DNA of 64,000 bases from Auanema rhodensis (GCA_964057225.1 OZ059894.1:15158476-15222475), one strand, 5' to 3'. Positions 49,854 through 63,962 are shown, numbered from the stretch's first letter. Numbers and translations are program-made. The notes: generated by a model not told the origin, from the letters alone.

Positions 49854-52436
49854 TTATAAAGCTGTAAGCTTGATAATGAACATAATTCCAGCTGAGATCA
49901 ATCCTAAAAAAATATCATTTTGTATATTTTGTCTAAAGCTTGGGAACTAGAAACTTGTTCTATGTTCAAGCTAAGTACCTGCGATGGGAAGTGTGACAAT
50001 CCAAGATGAGGCAATACTTGCAAATAAAGACCATTTAATACCTTCACCAGCTTTAATTGATCCAACAGCTACTACTGACCCAACCTAAATATGAAAAATT
50101 GATTCTCGAAATATTATTTGAACTGTTGAAGAATAGGTTTTGAAACTTACCAGACAATGTGTAGTACTGATTGGTAAACCAATTTTACTAGCGATTAGAG
50201 AAGTTATAGCAGCTCCAAATTCAATAGTGAATCCACTATAAGTTAACGAATAAGTTTCAGTATGGAAAGTTGAAAAAGATTTATGTTATTACCTGCAAGG
50301 ATTAATTGTTGACATTTTCGTTCCAACAGTCTTAATAACACGATGTCCTAATAGCCAAAGTCCAGCACAAATAGCAACAACACCATAGCATAAGATGTAA
50401 ATTGGAATCTAAAACAGTTTCATATTATAATTGATATAAAAAAACTTTCATTTGCAATCAATAGCTTAGTGATAGAAAAATTGTCTTAGAATTGTTATTT
50501 TTTCCGAAATTTCAAGCAAACATTCTTTGTATTAGATTACGGTAGAATCGCATACCTCTTCATTTTGATCACTTGATTTGTATTTATAAGTTGAAACCAA
50601 AGCAGCTAATGGAGCAATTGCATTTCTAAAATAATTACAAGTTAATATATAATAATTTTGATTTGTAGGTTTTTTATGATCAGAAAAAGTTATCAGATCA
50701 TCATAATTAACAAATATTTTTAATAGTTTCCCAATTCTTACCCGACATCATTAGCTCCGTGTGCGAAACCGGCAAAACATGCTGACAATATCTGAAAAAA
50801 AAACCATTAAAATTTAATATTTTGTAATAATATAAACATTCAAAAATAAATATAATAAAGTTATGTATTACCTGTACAGTACTAAACAATTGGAATGTCT
50901 TAGCATCTTCCTTCTGATTTTTATCAGGCAAGAACCATAAAAAGAAACTTCTAACACCTACAAGCCATGTTTTATAATATAGATAAAAAACTTTTTCTAT
51001 ATCATTACCATTAATTTCACTGAATTTTGGTTGAGGAGGATAGACAGTTTCAGTTTTTGACTCTGACATCTCGATGCTCATGACTCCGTTATCAACTGGT
51101 TTAGGTGGTTCCTCTGCAGCAGCTGAAAATATTTAATAAATAAATTTTTTATAATATATATAATAAACCGTTAATTTTTCTGATGAGACGTGGCTTAAGG
51201 AGGAATTCAACTACCAAAGCTGAAGCTCCACCAACAACGAGTGCAATGACCAAAACGAGCCAGACAGGGAGGTTATCCAAGTGCAAAACTACAAATATTT
51301 TGTTAAATATTGAATTTTTTTGTAATAATATTGAACATTTAGGTTGAAGCATTATCAAATTTAAAACAAAAACTTTTCAACAGGTAATATGACCCACGTT
51401 TGGAACCTCCTAAGAAAATCATCAAAGTATTGAACCCGATGCAAGCAAAATAGATAAAAGGAAGAGCACGCAAACCACATTGGAATGGATTTTTCTAAAA
51501 TAGCTTCTGTTATTTTGGTTTTTTAACTTGTTTTAATACTCTTCTAAGTACTGCAAAATCAAGGATTATATATAACACTAATGATACTGTTCCAGATAAT
51601 ATAGGAGAAATAAACCATGAAGCAACTGAAATAGAATACAACATAAAACAAAATTTCATTACAGCTTATTACCAATTTTTCCAACCTGAGCCCACATTAT
51701 TCCATTAAAACCTTTTAGAACAATACTGAAACCAAGTGTTGCTCCAACAATGGAATGTGTTGTTGATACAGGCATGTTGAAAATAGTAGCTATGCCAAGC
51801 CATGAAGCACAACCTGTAGGTAAAATACATGAGAATAGGTTGAATTTATTGTTCCTATACCACCCAAAACAGCTACTTGTCCTAACATGTAAGCTTTCGG
51901 TTCATCACTATATATATCAACGTTGACGACACTCTTTCTCATCGTATCCGCTACTTTCCAACCTTGAATTCCGTATTATTTTACTTTTCTTTAGAGTGTT
52001 AGTTCATACCAACTAATATAGACCCAAGCGATTCAACGATTGTAGCCATGATATACGCTTGAATGATCGTTACAACCTTACTTCCAACAGAGGTTCCAAA
52101 AGCATTTGATACATCATTTGCTCCCATTCCGGCTCCAAGAAGGAACGCAAGAATAATTCCAAGAATGAGAGCCCATAGTACCGAAGACTGTAAAAAAGGA
52201 TATTTTGTTTTATGAAAGTGAGTACATTTATGAATGCAACCGGTTATATCAACCGTTTTTTTAAAAATTAAAAGTAAATGTTTTTGATTCATGGACAACA
52301 TATAAATTTCACGTAATTATAATTTAAAATTATCTTAATTTGTTTAGTTATAATAGAAAAAACAGAAATATTAACATACACGATCAAACGTTCCAAGTGC
52401 TTCAGTTACAGTCTCCAAGGTTGTTGTGATGTCCAT
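49854..52436 (-). CDS. PiT/SLC20 sodium-phosphate cotransporter (intact copy)
   Basis: Fifteen exons on the - strand (52436-52380, 52187-52010, 51962-51861, 51813-51673, 51625-51540, 51494-51398, 51288-51169, 51122-51009, 50957-50872, 50791-50742, 50625-50556, 50408-50293, 50235-50151, 50084-49979, 49903-49854) give 485 aa with no break. It has the two PiT signatures, [15 protein letters not shown] and [15 protein letters not shown], the VSTTHS and ISTTHC motifs, about ten hydrophobic segments and a polar central loop (residues about 260-300, Glu/Pro/Ser-rich). Several exons have the same length as in the downstream copy (86, 97, 120, 85 and 106 nt), so the two arose by tandem duplication. 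C. elegans has a family of such genes (pitr). The expected role is sodium-driven phosphate uptake at the plasma membrane. Confidence 0.9.
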
Positions 52437-55400
52437 TCTGAAATCCCATAATATTTATAAAAACGAATTTGAAATATATGAAAATCATCATAGATGTCTA
52501 AAGAAATACAGAAAAAGTACTGATAATCAGAGCTCTTTATATGAAAATTTTGGCTAATCAAACTCCGCCCATTTTAATGCTCTCGGTATAGAAGGGTATA
52601 TTGATAGATTGATTTTTCAATAAAAAGAATTAAATAAACTTAATATGACAAAGCCATGAATAAAGAAACGAAAAAAATCTATTTCTCTATAATATGTATT
52701 TATTAAGAGAAAAGACGGGGAAGCCGTGCGTGTTAATCTGGTTGCTCAAGGAGGACAGAGAGCAAGTAAAGAATATCAAGAATACAGATAATAACTCTTG
52801 AATATACTATACCAGAAGATGATACAACAGAAAAGAAACAATGTATTCCAACATTTCTCTTAATCAGATTACAGTCTTGAGGAATTGACATAAGAATGAA
52901 CAAGTTCAGCAAAATGTAAAATTAAATTGATGACGACAACAGCATGATCTTCAAATAGAACTGCAAATGAAAAAAACGATTTTTTCTCTAAAAAGAAAAA
53001 TAAACGTGTTTATAACAATTTAGTTTTGAAGACAAGATCATGTAGTGACCACAGATGACGTACATCAACAGATGATAGAAGTTGCTGATCATATTATACG
53101 ATGAACAAAAAAAAATCAAATTCATGGTTCGAACGTAATCGAATGTATGAATGTACATATACTAATGTTACTACTGATGAACGAACAAGATGATTAATGA
53201 ATTTTTGTTTTGAAACAAAAAAAAAACAAAAAAAATATATTTAACTATCCTAAAATAATAAATATTCTCAAATTTATGAAAGATAATACATATGAATGAA
53301 TATTCTTCAATGTTTCAAATTACGTGATCAAGTGTCTTGTTCACGGCCATGTCATGACAATAACTGGACAGGTTTTTCAGAGGAAAATACAATTAACAAT
53401 TTTTTGAAATTGTCTGGTTTTTTCCGTTAAAAAAGGTTAACCTAACCGATACCCTTAGGATGTTTTTCAGTTAAATAACTCATAATATGTTTTATATAAT
53501 ATTTAAATAGTCCTTAAAAAAATAATATTTATAAACTTTTTAAGTTCTATTGAACTATTTCAACTACTATTCAAATTACTTATTTGAATATTAATATTGA
53601 GTTTATTATAATTAACTGTTAATGTACTCTATCTATATATATTTTTTTTTCAGATTTTATCAGCTTTTTATATTTTTTCCTAATGCTGAACTTTGTTTTC
53701 GAACGAAATACATACAAAGCTTTCAACTTAGTGTGATCTTTGCATTCTGACACTCAAGTTCAACATAATTCAAAAAGTTGAAAGTCTGATTCTGATCTAA
53801 ATTTGAAATTCTGAATAATACCGAAAGGAAGCAGGAAATATTACTTAGAAATATTTTATATGGCATTTATCGTCTGCCCTATCTGTTTGGAATTTCATGG
53901 TATGAATAGGAACAATATTCTAAAACAATCACTTATCATGATTTGCTTACTATATTTAGAAGTAATGATAGGTTATGATAGCAATTTACATCTTTTTATA
54001 GATGAAAAGTGACCAACAGGTGTGATCCTGGAAAAGAAAAAAATTATCAGATAAGAAACGGTATTCGCAGAAAAGATGAAATTTTCCCTGAAGATAAGAA
54101 ATAATATTTTGCTGATTTGATATAATATTCTTATGACTTAAAGTTACTTATAGTTCCGGTAAATCAAAATGACAGATTGATGTTAGAATTCTGCAGGAAA
54201 CTTACACACAATTTATCTGAAATTTGGAAAAAGTTGGAAACTTTTAACATTGTAAATGTTGTTGCAAGATAATTTGTTATCAGAATTTTGAAACGAATAA
54301 CTATTCGATTATCAAAAAACGGTCAGTGACCCGCATTCAAGTATTAATCTTTTGAAATGACTCCAGCTTTCTATCTTTTCAGTTCATGTCAAATACAAGA
54401 CGTACTTTCGGAAGTTCTACATAGTAGATTTGATTTTAAATCTAAACAATCTGCAATATGTTGCATTTTAAAAATAATAAAATTATTGAATATTTGAATT
54501 ATATATGAACTTATTGTATAATTTTAAAAGTTATTATAAATACTCTGTATGTACTGTATATACACATTTTGTTTTTTTAAAATAATAAGTAAGCGATTGG
54601 CCTCAAAGGTAAACTCATAGAACAGGTTTGTAATTTGAAGCGATTGTTCGTATAAACTTTATGAGAATCACAAAACACTTTTTTTGAAAATTTCTCGTAC
54701 TCTCACTCACAAATGTCCAGTATTTTAATGAATTACAACGAATTACATACACATATAGTAAGCTGATTGACGTCATACGACAGTATGTCCGCCCGCTATG
54801 TCATGATCTCGAGCGGATGACTACATTTGTTGAGTTGGGAATAAAACATTATAGAAATTTTTAAAATTTCCAAGATAGATAGCGATAAATAAAAATTAAA
54901 ACAAAAGGCTTCATAACTGCAAATTAATTTTTTTTGTTTTCTCTATTAAAATTAATTTTATTAAACATAAAATCGTTAGCAGCAAACTTTATCGTTTTGT
55001 GTTCGTAAAGTTCTAATGTTTGCTAAGGTACTATGGGTAGGCAAGTTTAACCGGTGAAAAAAAGAGGAAATAGTTATAAATAGATCAATTTGATCTATCA
55101 AAGCAATAGAATTTTAACTGCATATTAAGAAGACGACATGGGCTGTTTCTGACTCTCTATTGATACTGCGAAAGTTGTTTATTTCACCAAATGGTTACTT
55201 CAGAAAAAATATGATATAAAGAAAAAGCTTCTTTCAAATATTTCTGAATTTAATTTTTATTTTGAAATACGTAAAACTGAACTAGATATGGGGAATGAAG
55301 AAATGAGAAAGGGCACTATGACGAACGACATGCAAATCTGATAGTGTTTGTGAAAATTGAAAAGTTTAATTTTTTTTCTCGATAAAATACGATTCTTTCA

Positions 55401-58067
55401 AGAACATATCTGATTATCAATAGAACAAAAAAAAATATAAGAAATATGTTCGCCGAATAGCAATAGTTTAGTGACAAGAGAAATGGGAGATATTTATGGA
55501 AATTTGATCAAAATACTTTATAATGTAAGAGAAAATCGCCTTCGCCTTTTATGGCTCAAATATACAAACAATATAAAAAAGATAAAAGAAAAAGTAAATA
55601 ACTGCTACTGTAAGAGAAAGATAAAAAAAATTATGAAAAGAATATTTTTTGGCTAATTTTTAATGTTCAAAATGTTCGTTATGTTGGATAATGTTATAAC
55701 AAAAAAATGAGAGGGATTATAATTAGAGAACAGTACATATGAAAGTTATTTTAATCCTTTATACAGCTAAAAGAAGATAAATATGACTCATACGGTATTT
55801 TAACAGGTTAACCTCTAAACATTGAGTAGGATGAAGTGTAAAAGTGGCAGGGACATGTATAATCAGTCATGAGATGGTAGTAAATGGTAAAGTTACAAAT
55901 GTTCTTTGTGCAGTTATTTCACATAGAAAAGTATGAAAGCAGGTTACTAGAAATAGAATTATCTTCAAAAATAGATTAAAATTGAATAAAAATCATAAAT
56001 TATATAAGTATAATCTTAGCTAAACATAATATTGAAGTGAGGCTAACATAAAGTAAAGGAAAACGAATACATTTGTGAACGTTCCGTCACTAGCTCTGTC
56101 TCGTATTATGACCACTCAAATGATTTTTTGTCACATCTATCATAACAACACAAGAATTTGTAAATGTATTATGGTTACTCTTAGGAGAGTCATAGCTTTC
56201 ACGTGAGTGAACCATACATGTCGCACACTTCATATATTCCTCATCGCCGTAGCCTTCGTCCGTTATCTGTTGATGTTCATCCTATTTGCTAACCTGAATG
56301 ATTAGCACGAACCGAATAAAGAGAGGAAAGATACATACAAAGTGAGCATATTTACAAACAATTGGAATATAAGAATAACATCATCATCATCATACTTGTG
56401 TTCGTCTATTCTTGACTTGGATGTCTTTTTCAAATAAGGAGTCTACGCACGTGAAACAGCGACATAGATGTTGAGAAGAAGAATACGATTACGGGGAGAT
56501 GGCTATATTACAAAACAGTGATTATGAGAATGAAAACGACGAACGACAAATGACGACAAAGATCAGAATTGAAGAAAGAAAGTGAATACGTCGGCGAAGA
56601 GAAAGATGTGGATGAATTGGAATCACCCAATGAGTGAGCACCTACACAGTTTGTCCCCGAAAATGATCAGACCACAATTCTATGGCTCATTGAGTTTAAC
56701 AGAGATTGAAGTATGTGAATGAACCTATGAGCTAATACGGATTGTCACATCTCTGTACAGTAGCTTAGAGCTGAGAGAGATAGAGAGAAACCATGTATTT
56801 GAGATAAATCTAGATAAAGGGAATAGAAACGATGTGGCTATTTGCTTTGGTTTCGTTCACATAACAAGGGACATTTTTTGTTATTTTATTCAGTTTTTTG
56901 ATCAAACTAAAAGGCTATCAGATGACGGTCCGAAATATAAAAAAAAATGCTTTTACCTATCAAAACAACAGCAATAACATATAAAAGAATATATATTTTT
57001 TAAAACATTTTGTTGAAATTCGAATAGCCAGTTAAGCAATTGAAGTATTTATTGTGTTAAACAAAGTGTTTGGGTTTCAAATGTATATATTTTGAATTTT
57101 TAGCTAATTATTTCTAAATGTTCGAAGATGAGCAAAGTAAAAACAACAAGTCAATAACTCAAAATATGGAATCGGTTTTAATATGTTGAATACAAAAAAA
57201 AATATATTAAATCATGATGATTTGAATAAATTCATATTTAAGTCACCTGCAATTTGGAATAATAACACAACTTATTGAACTTTTTCTGATGTTTAACTCA
57301 TATAAAAGACATGAAAGTGTTCGTGTTTGCCTATAAATTTGTCTTTTCATTGAAATTTCAAAGAAAATTATTGAAATAGATAGGAGAAAAACAAAACTTT
57401 GAAAAAGAAAAGTTAAACAAGTAACATTATAATATGTATTATTTATTATTTATTACAGTAACTTAACGATAGAGTTCACGTAAAATTTTAAGAAAACTGG
57501 AAATATAAAGATGAGCAAAAGCATGTCCGTTCATGTATGCATATCAAACTAGTTCAATATTGTATGTATCATAATATTTATTTATTTTATTATACAAGCA
57601 ATAGTTTTTTCTTTTATTTTTTTTGTTGAATTTGCAGAGATGAAAGATATTTTAAGTTTACCACTCAAATTCTGTGTTCGAGTAATGAAAAGACGGGAGA
57701 AGTGTAAATTTTGCTTTTCTTTGAGTAAGATTTTTTCCAAAGGTTCTTTTCCTTTATACACTTGTCTTTAATTATTTTTTCTCTATTTTCGAGACAAGCT
57801 TGTGATAGAACGACACATAGTTATGAAGAATCATGATGTGGATGATAAGATCGTTTTGCAAGTCGTACGTCTTGGATAGCAAGAACCTGTCCATGTCGCC
57901 TAAAATGGTCGACAGGCTATTGATCTCCTAACATTGTCTTCTGAATGTTTCCACGCTCGTTTTCCTACTATTTAAATAATTTTTGGTTCAATTTGTGCTT
58001 ATTATTTCATAAAAGTCAATTATGCACAAACAATCTTCTAGAAATCTGATAATTATGCCTAAACGAG
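52437..58067. other. AT-rich intergenic region, no gene supported
   Basis: 5.6 kb between the divergent PiT and ankyrin genes. I found only short, low-complexity frames and no exon chain with splice sites. A CTCCGCCC element occurs near 52,560, 125 bp upstream of the PiT start. More complex sequence occurs at about 56,080-56,300 and 56,400-56,770. Confidence 0.5.
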
Positions 58068-60947
58068 ATGGACAGATCCTTTGAAGCTCAACCTAATGAT
58101 CTCCTTTTTTATGCTGCTGAAGGATCCTTAGTTAGTTTTACTATTTGAAATATTAAATATATATATCTTGAAAAATGAAACATTTTGGTTGTTGATTATC
58201 TAACTTCGTATTAGGCTGACGTAGAAAGAATAATAAAATCCCACAAAGACTGGTTACAACACCGAGATGCTAGAGGTAGGGATGCTTTAATGCATGCTGC
58301 TATAGCTGATAATCATAAAAATTTTCAATTTTTGCACAAGTAAGAGAGATATTTATGGATATAACAGTTTGATTTGCAACATCTTTCAGAAAAGGTATTT
58401 CCTTATGGGAGAAAGACAACAATAATGCTACAGTTCTGCATTGGGCATCACATTGTCGAGCATATAAGGTGTGAATTCTAGAAATATCTGAAGTTTCTTA
58501 TTTTATTATTATTTTGCTAGTAGATGTATATTTTTTGATAACCTCAAATATAGGTTGTACGCCATATTCTCCAAAATTCTACAGGACAAGAACTTTTTCT
58601 TGCTAAAGATAAAGATGGCGTTACTCCACTTCACATAGCTGCTGCTCAAAATTGCAATAAAATGTTAAAGGTGCTAGTTTAGTCATGATAAATTCAACTT
58701 TTTCTCAGATTTTCTTAGAATTTATAACATCCAATGACAATGTCTTTGAAAAGGCTCAAGATAAAAGAGGAAGATCGCCACTTCATTATGCTGCCAGCAG
58801 GGCTAGTGTGGAATGTGTTGCTACTATACTAGGTTAGAAGAAAAATATTATAAACAAACAAGATAAAAAATATTAAAAAGTGTTACGACCACGGCAGGAT
58901 TCGAACCTACAATCTTCTGCTCCGTAGGCAGACGCGTTATCCATTGCGCCACGCGGCCACAAAAATTTGACTTTTGAAGACTCTTATAATCAAACATCAA
59001 TCAAAAGAAGGAATCTAAAAGTTCTTACTAAATATTATTTAAAATGCTTCAGATTCTCATCAGTTAGGTTTACCCGTAGATCAGAAAGACAGAAACGGCG
59101 TTACTCCTTTGATGTGTGCTGTTGGAGTAGCATTACCACCAGGTAAACATGTTAGTTTGTCTATTGTTAAGAGCTTTAGTCATTTAAGCTGTTGATGTAT
59201 GTCGTCTTCTTGCTCAAAGAAAAATGCTAGCAGTTTCCGCTAGAAATAAATATGGTCATACAGCTTTACATTTAGCTGTTGCAGCTAATAACCTAGATGT
59301 AGTTAAACTGCTAATTGATGAACTAAAGTGTCAAGTTGAAGTAAGTTGGAAAATAACTTTAAAATTTGATAAGAATTCATTAGGTTTTTGACAAAGAAAA
59401 TAGAACACCATTACATTATGCAGCAGAACAAGACCAACCTGAGATCGTCAGGATATTATTAAGCAAGGGGGCAAAAAATTTGACAAAGTAAGTTAGAAAT
59501 TGAACATAATATTCAAAATTATTTGAAGAAAATATTTATTAATATGCAGTACTAATAACCGATAATTGGGATTTTGATACAAAATTAAAATAAATTCAGA
59601 GATCGATTTGGAATCACCCCAGCACATTATGCTGCACAACATAGTCGAGCTTGTCTGGATATGATATTTTCAGTTACGGGAATACAAGTTTGTTTTTATT
59701 GAGAATTCAAAATAGAAAATTGTTTAATTTTAGGAAGTGAAAGATAGTGAGCAGCGATCTTGTTTTATGTGGGCCGTATGTGCTGGAAATCTTGAAGTTA
59801 TTGAGTATCTAGTTAAACGAACAGCGCCTGAGAGGCGGGAAATGGTACACTCACCATGTTATAAAATTCTAAAATTTCTATAGGACAAAAAAGGATTCAC
59901 TGCGTTACATTTGGCTGCCATGGTTGGAAACGAAAATGTTTGCAAAGTTTTGGTCAAACAAGGATGGAATATAAGTGTATAAGATGAGAAAAAATACAAA
60001 ATATAACTAACTATTTGAAGGAACACAACAAACAAGAAAATACACCCCTACATTTGGCTGCTGGGCGTGGAAACACTGATGTAGTTCGTTTCCTTGTTAC
60101 ATCAGGAGCCAATATAAATGAAGAAGATTCTCATAAAAGGTTTTAATGACTAACCTTGAAAAAAATGAAAATGAACAGAAAAAACAATACTTCAATCACA
60201 TATTAGCATCGTTACAGAACTCCAATCTTTTGGGCATGTTTTGGTGGACAATCCCATACTTTGTACTGCATGATCAAAGAAATGAGTTTCCAATGGCGAA
60301 CAACGTAATATTTTTTTATAAAAAATTGAGCACTTTTTCTATTTTATTTTTATAGTGAAAGACCTGCTCGACCTGTAACTGATGCACTTGGACGAACGCC
60401 GTTACATGCTGCAGCATATGCTGGATCTGCAGCATGCATTAACATGCTTTTAGGAGTATTTACAATCATTTTTCTGAAACTTGCAATTTTTTATTAATTA
60501 TAGATAGAAGCCGAGGATGATTGCCTCAGTTCACCCTTGATTGGATGGAAAGATAAAGATGGTTTGATAATATTTTTCTTAATTTTTCAATAATCATCAT
60601 GTTGAGGTGAAACAGCTTTACATGTAGCCTGCGAACGAGGACACATGGCATGTGTACTGTCCTTATTAAAGGGAGGAGCTGCTATTAATGCTCTGAACAA
60701 AAGAAAAATGACCCCTCTAGACTACGCGCAGGAGCATAAGGTACTAATCGGATGGTATCACGTACAATTACTCTTAATGTCTATCGACTTATAGGCTATA
60801 CGAGATCATCTACTTGCACAAGAAGCCTTGGCTTGGGAAGAGCTTAAGAAGAAAGCTGCTTCATTTATTTGGGCCTGGTGGAAAGAAGTATCAGCGTTTA
60901 AAAAAGGCATTAAGCCGCCAATAGCTGAGAAACCTGTACTCAAATAA
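58068..60947 (+). CDS. Inversin-like ankyrin-repeat protein (MLT-4-like)
   Basis: Sixteen exons: 58068-58130, 58215-58339, 58390-58468, 58554-58670, 58709-58832, 59053-59142, 59189-59340, 59384-59487, 59600-59687, 59734-59844, 59884-59976, 60021-60139, 60356-60455, 60504-60561, 60607-60740 and 60795-60947, giving 569 aa. Almost the whole chain is ankyrin repeats (GVTPLHIAAAQN, GRSPLHYAASRA, GHTALHLAVAAN, NRTPLHYAAEQD, GFTALHLAAMVG, NTPLHLAAGRGN, GRTPLHAAAYAG, GETALHVACERG, MTPLDYAQEHK). The variant repeat QRSCFMWAVCAGN and the TVLHWASH repeat match the inversin pattern, and a helix with Trp residues (ASFIWAWWKEV) follows, as the IQ region does in inversin. Ankyrin stacks bind partner proteins. 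Inversin acts in cilia and Wnt signalling, and the C. elegans inversin relative MLT-4 is needed for molting. It is shorter than vertebrate inversin and lacks the long C-terminal tail. Intron 5 contains an antisense tRNA. Confidence 0.8.
58875..58879 (-). terminator. Pol III terminator of the tRNA-Arg gene
   Basis: Five T residues on the - strand lie 6 bases after the mature 3' end of the tRNA, the normal position for RNA polymerase III termination. Confidence 0.8.
58886..58958 (-). tRNA. tRNA-Arg (anticodon ACG)
   Basis: The 73-nt - strand sequence folds as a full cloverleaf. The acceptor stem GGCCGCG pairs with CGTGGTC (two G-U pairs), with discriminator G. The D-arm and B-box context (TGGCGCAATGGATAACGCG and GGTTCGAATCC) are standard. 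The anticodon arm is TCTGC-CTACGGA-GCAGA, with ACG at the centre of the loop, decoding CGU (and, after A-to-I editing, CGC/CGA). No intron. It lies antisense inside intron 5 of the ankyrin gene. Confidence 0.95.
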
Positions 60948-62148
60948 TTAAAATCTTAACATATGACAATGAACATGTTATACATGTTCACATATATATT
61001 TTTATACATAACTGTGTTCATAAAACCATTAATATGTTTTATCTTCAAAATCTATTGAATAAGATCAATTTTCTTTAACCATTAGTCATGGATAGTCTTT
61101 AAATATTTACATTCCCTGATTGATCATGATTAATGAACCAAACTTGTTGCAAACTTTCTAGGTTGTTGAATTTTCTTTTTTATTATAAAATACTTACCAA
61201 TTTACAAATCTTGCTTATATTTCTTTAAACATACTCAATAAAACAGTTATTTTCACTTAGTTGAATTGTTCTACGATATAATAAGATACCTTTTGGACCC
61301 AAGCCATTACGGTAGATCATGTACTGTGTTTACGCAGCGTGGCTGTGACATCTGCTGTTGGCGTACAAGAAAATATTTGAATTTTCTTCCATGATGGTCT
61401 CTCGAACAGCATTTTTGATATATTATTGTTATTTTTTATTTTCTGGACTACAAATCAATATTTAATCAAACAATTCATAAATATAAAGTTAGACAATCAT
61501 TTTTTTCTTTTTTGTGTCTTTTTAAATTCTTTTATAACACAAGTTTCATTATTACATGTATATAATATTTGTGTTTTTTTATATTTTTGAATTAAGCTTG
61601 ATTTAAATCACCTCTCCAATCATGCTGCTAGAGTTAAATATATGAAATTTGCTCATTTAACTTGAAAAAATATCCCTCGTTGTAAAAATTTTGTTATCTA
61701 CTATAACTTTTTATTAAATACTTCTCACTTTTTCATCTAAATTTTGTACTGTTTAAATTATGCTCATTTAGTTTATTAGTTTATATAGTAGTTCCAAGCT
61801 CTTGCATCTGTATACATAATGCAGTTTCTGTTCTCTTGGTGCTCTAGCTGTCTGTCAAACGGCGTGCCCTCTCCTAATCTTACACACTCTTTCTTCTGTC
61901 CATAGTGACCTGCAGCGGGCGACGCGGCTCTGCGGCGGTTACCAGTTTTGTTCGAATTTGGATTTAAGCAATTATACAGCGTTCCTTTTCTAAAAATTTA
62001 CTATACATGTGTATTTCTTTACTTTTTTGTGATTTACATTCTCTTTGATTTTGTTATATTCCCGTTATCGATGATCTTTTAAATTGAAATTAATGCTAAG
62101 TTTTTATCGATTTCTAGGTAACACCAAGCTTTCACAACGTCGTCCAAA
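60948..62148. other. Intergenic region between the ankyrin gene and swsn-1
   Basis: The first part is 3' UTR. A mixed-composition patch occurs at 61,290-61,370. A GC-rich patch at 61,855-61,955, including GCGGGCGACGCGG, probably marks the swsn-1 promoter. A TTTCTAG acceptor ends at 62,116, 32 bases before the swsn-1 ATG, and may be a trans-splice site. Confidence 0.5.
61237..61242 (+). terminator. Polyadenylation signal AATAAA of the ankyrin gene
   Basis: A canonical hexamer 290 nt after the stop codon, in an AT-rich 3' region with T-rich flanks. Confidence 0.45.
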
Positions 62149-63962
62149 ATGAGAAAAGGGTATGATATCCCATTTTATCGAATTAAATAATATATGCTAT
62201 TTTAAGTGGTGCTAAAAGAAAAAGGGAGGAAGAGGACGGGGATGTATCTATGCAAGGAGAAGATGAAGACAGCAGAAGCGGTGTTGCTGTTAAAGTAGAG
62301 CCTCCAAAAGGTTTGCCTTCATTCGCAAGTAATAATACTTAATATAATGTCTAGGAAAGGAAAAGGATCCCGAATACTCAGCTCCCAAAGGTCAAAAATT
62401 GACAGACTTAGATGAAGAAAATGTTGCCACCAATGGCCAAGCCAAGGTACTATCTCATGGTCATAACATGTTAGTTAAAATTCTTATTTTAGGAAGCCGA
62501 TGGAAATATTATTGAACAAACTCATTATATTGTTATTCCTTCTTACTCAGCTTGGTTTGATTATAACTCAGTTCACCAAATTGAAAAAAGAGCTTGTCCT
62601 GAATTCTTCAATGGTAGAAACAAGAGCAAGACTCCCGAAGTGTAATCTTTTATTTTTAATTTGAATTTCATAATTTTCAATTTCAGTTATTTGGCTTACC
62701 GTAACTTTATGATTGACACTTACCGTCTTAACCCATTTGAATATCTTTCGGCTACAGCTTGTAGAAGAAATCTTGCAGGAGATGTTTGTTCCGTTGTTCG
62801 GTAATTTCTCGTTATGTTCGTTTTTCTTATTATTATTTCAATTTCAGCTTGCATGCTTTCTTAGAGCAATGGGGCCTCATTAACTACCAGGTTGATAATG
62901 ATTCTCGACCAGCACCAGTGGCTCCACCACCAACTAGCCACTTTATGGTCTTAGCTGATACACCTTCAGGAGTGCAACCTATTAATCCTAATCCATCTAA
63001 CTTTGCGGTAATAGTTAGAAAGTGTACTGTGACTCATGTTGACATTTTCAGAGCGAGAAGAAATCAGAAGATGGAGAGAAACCGAAAGTAGAGCAGCTGC
63101 CTAAAGTTGGACTTAGAACTGATCAGTATCAAAAGCAGCTAGCTGCGATGAAGGTTAGATTTTTTCGTGAAGTTGAACATAGTTTGTTATTTTAGTCAAA
63201 AGGAGCTGCACCAGGCCGGGATTGGACTGATCAAGAGACACTACTTCTTCTTGAGGGATTAGAAATGTTTAAAGACGATTGGAATAAAGTTGCTGATCAT
63301 GTAGGCACTAGAACGCAGGACGAGTGTATTCTTAAATTTCTTCAACTTCCAATTCAAGATCCATATCTTGCTGGAGATGAAGGATCCAGTGCTACTGATG
63401 TTTTAGGTACCACGAGCTGTAGTGTATTTTTTCTATTCGTTATTTTAAGGCCCGCTAGCATATCAACCAATTCCATTTTCCCAATCAGGAAATCCAGTTA
63501 TGTCAACTGTTGCTTTCTTAGCTTCAGTTGTGGACCCTAAGGTTGCAGCTGCAGCTTCCAAGGCTGCTATTGAAGAGTTTTCGAAAATTAAGGATGAGGT
63601 TTGATTTTTTTTCAGTTTTGGTTTTAAAATTATGTTTTTAGGTTCCTCCCCTTGTTCTTGAAGCTCACGCTCGTAATGTTCAAGCTTACGAGGAAAAAAC
63701 TGGCGTTGTTGATGGAACAGTTGGACTGGCCAAATCAGGAATCGCTATCGAAGCTAAGAAAGATGAAGAAGAAGGTAGATCTCATACTTTTAAATGAATT
63801 TGGACTCTTTCTCTTTCAGGAGACAAGATGGATACCACTGAATCAACTGAAAAGAAAGCCAGTGATGCTGACGAAATTGAAACATCAGCTAAGAAAGCCA
63901 TTAGTGAAAAAGTACAAGAAGCTGCTGCTAGTGCTTTAGCTGCTGCTGCTGTTAAAGCTAAG
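62149..63962 (+). CDS. swsn-1: SWI/SNF complex subunit SMARCC (SWSN-1), 5' part
   Basis: Eleven exons are visible (62149-62159, 62207-62310, 62355-62446, 62493-62641, 62687-62800, 62848-63007, 63052-63153, 63196-63406, 63450-63598, 63642-63774, 63820-63962), encoding 456 residues; the gene runs past the window end. After a charged N-terminus, the SWIRM domain covers about residues 78-175 ([69 protein letters not shown]). A SANT domain is at about 252-300 ([36 protein letters not shown]). Then comes an Ala-rich segment, as in SMARCC1/2. These proteins are core scaffold subunits of the SWI/SNF (BAF) chromatin remodeller in the nucleus; the nematode member is SWSN-1. The first exon is only 11 nt. 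Confidence 0.95.
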
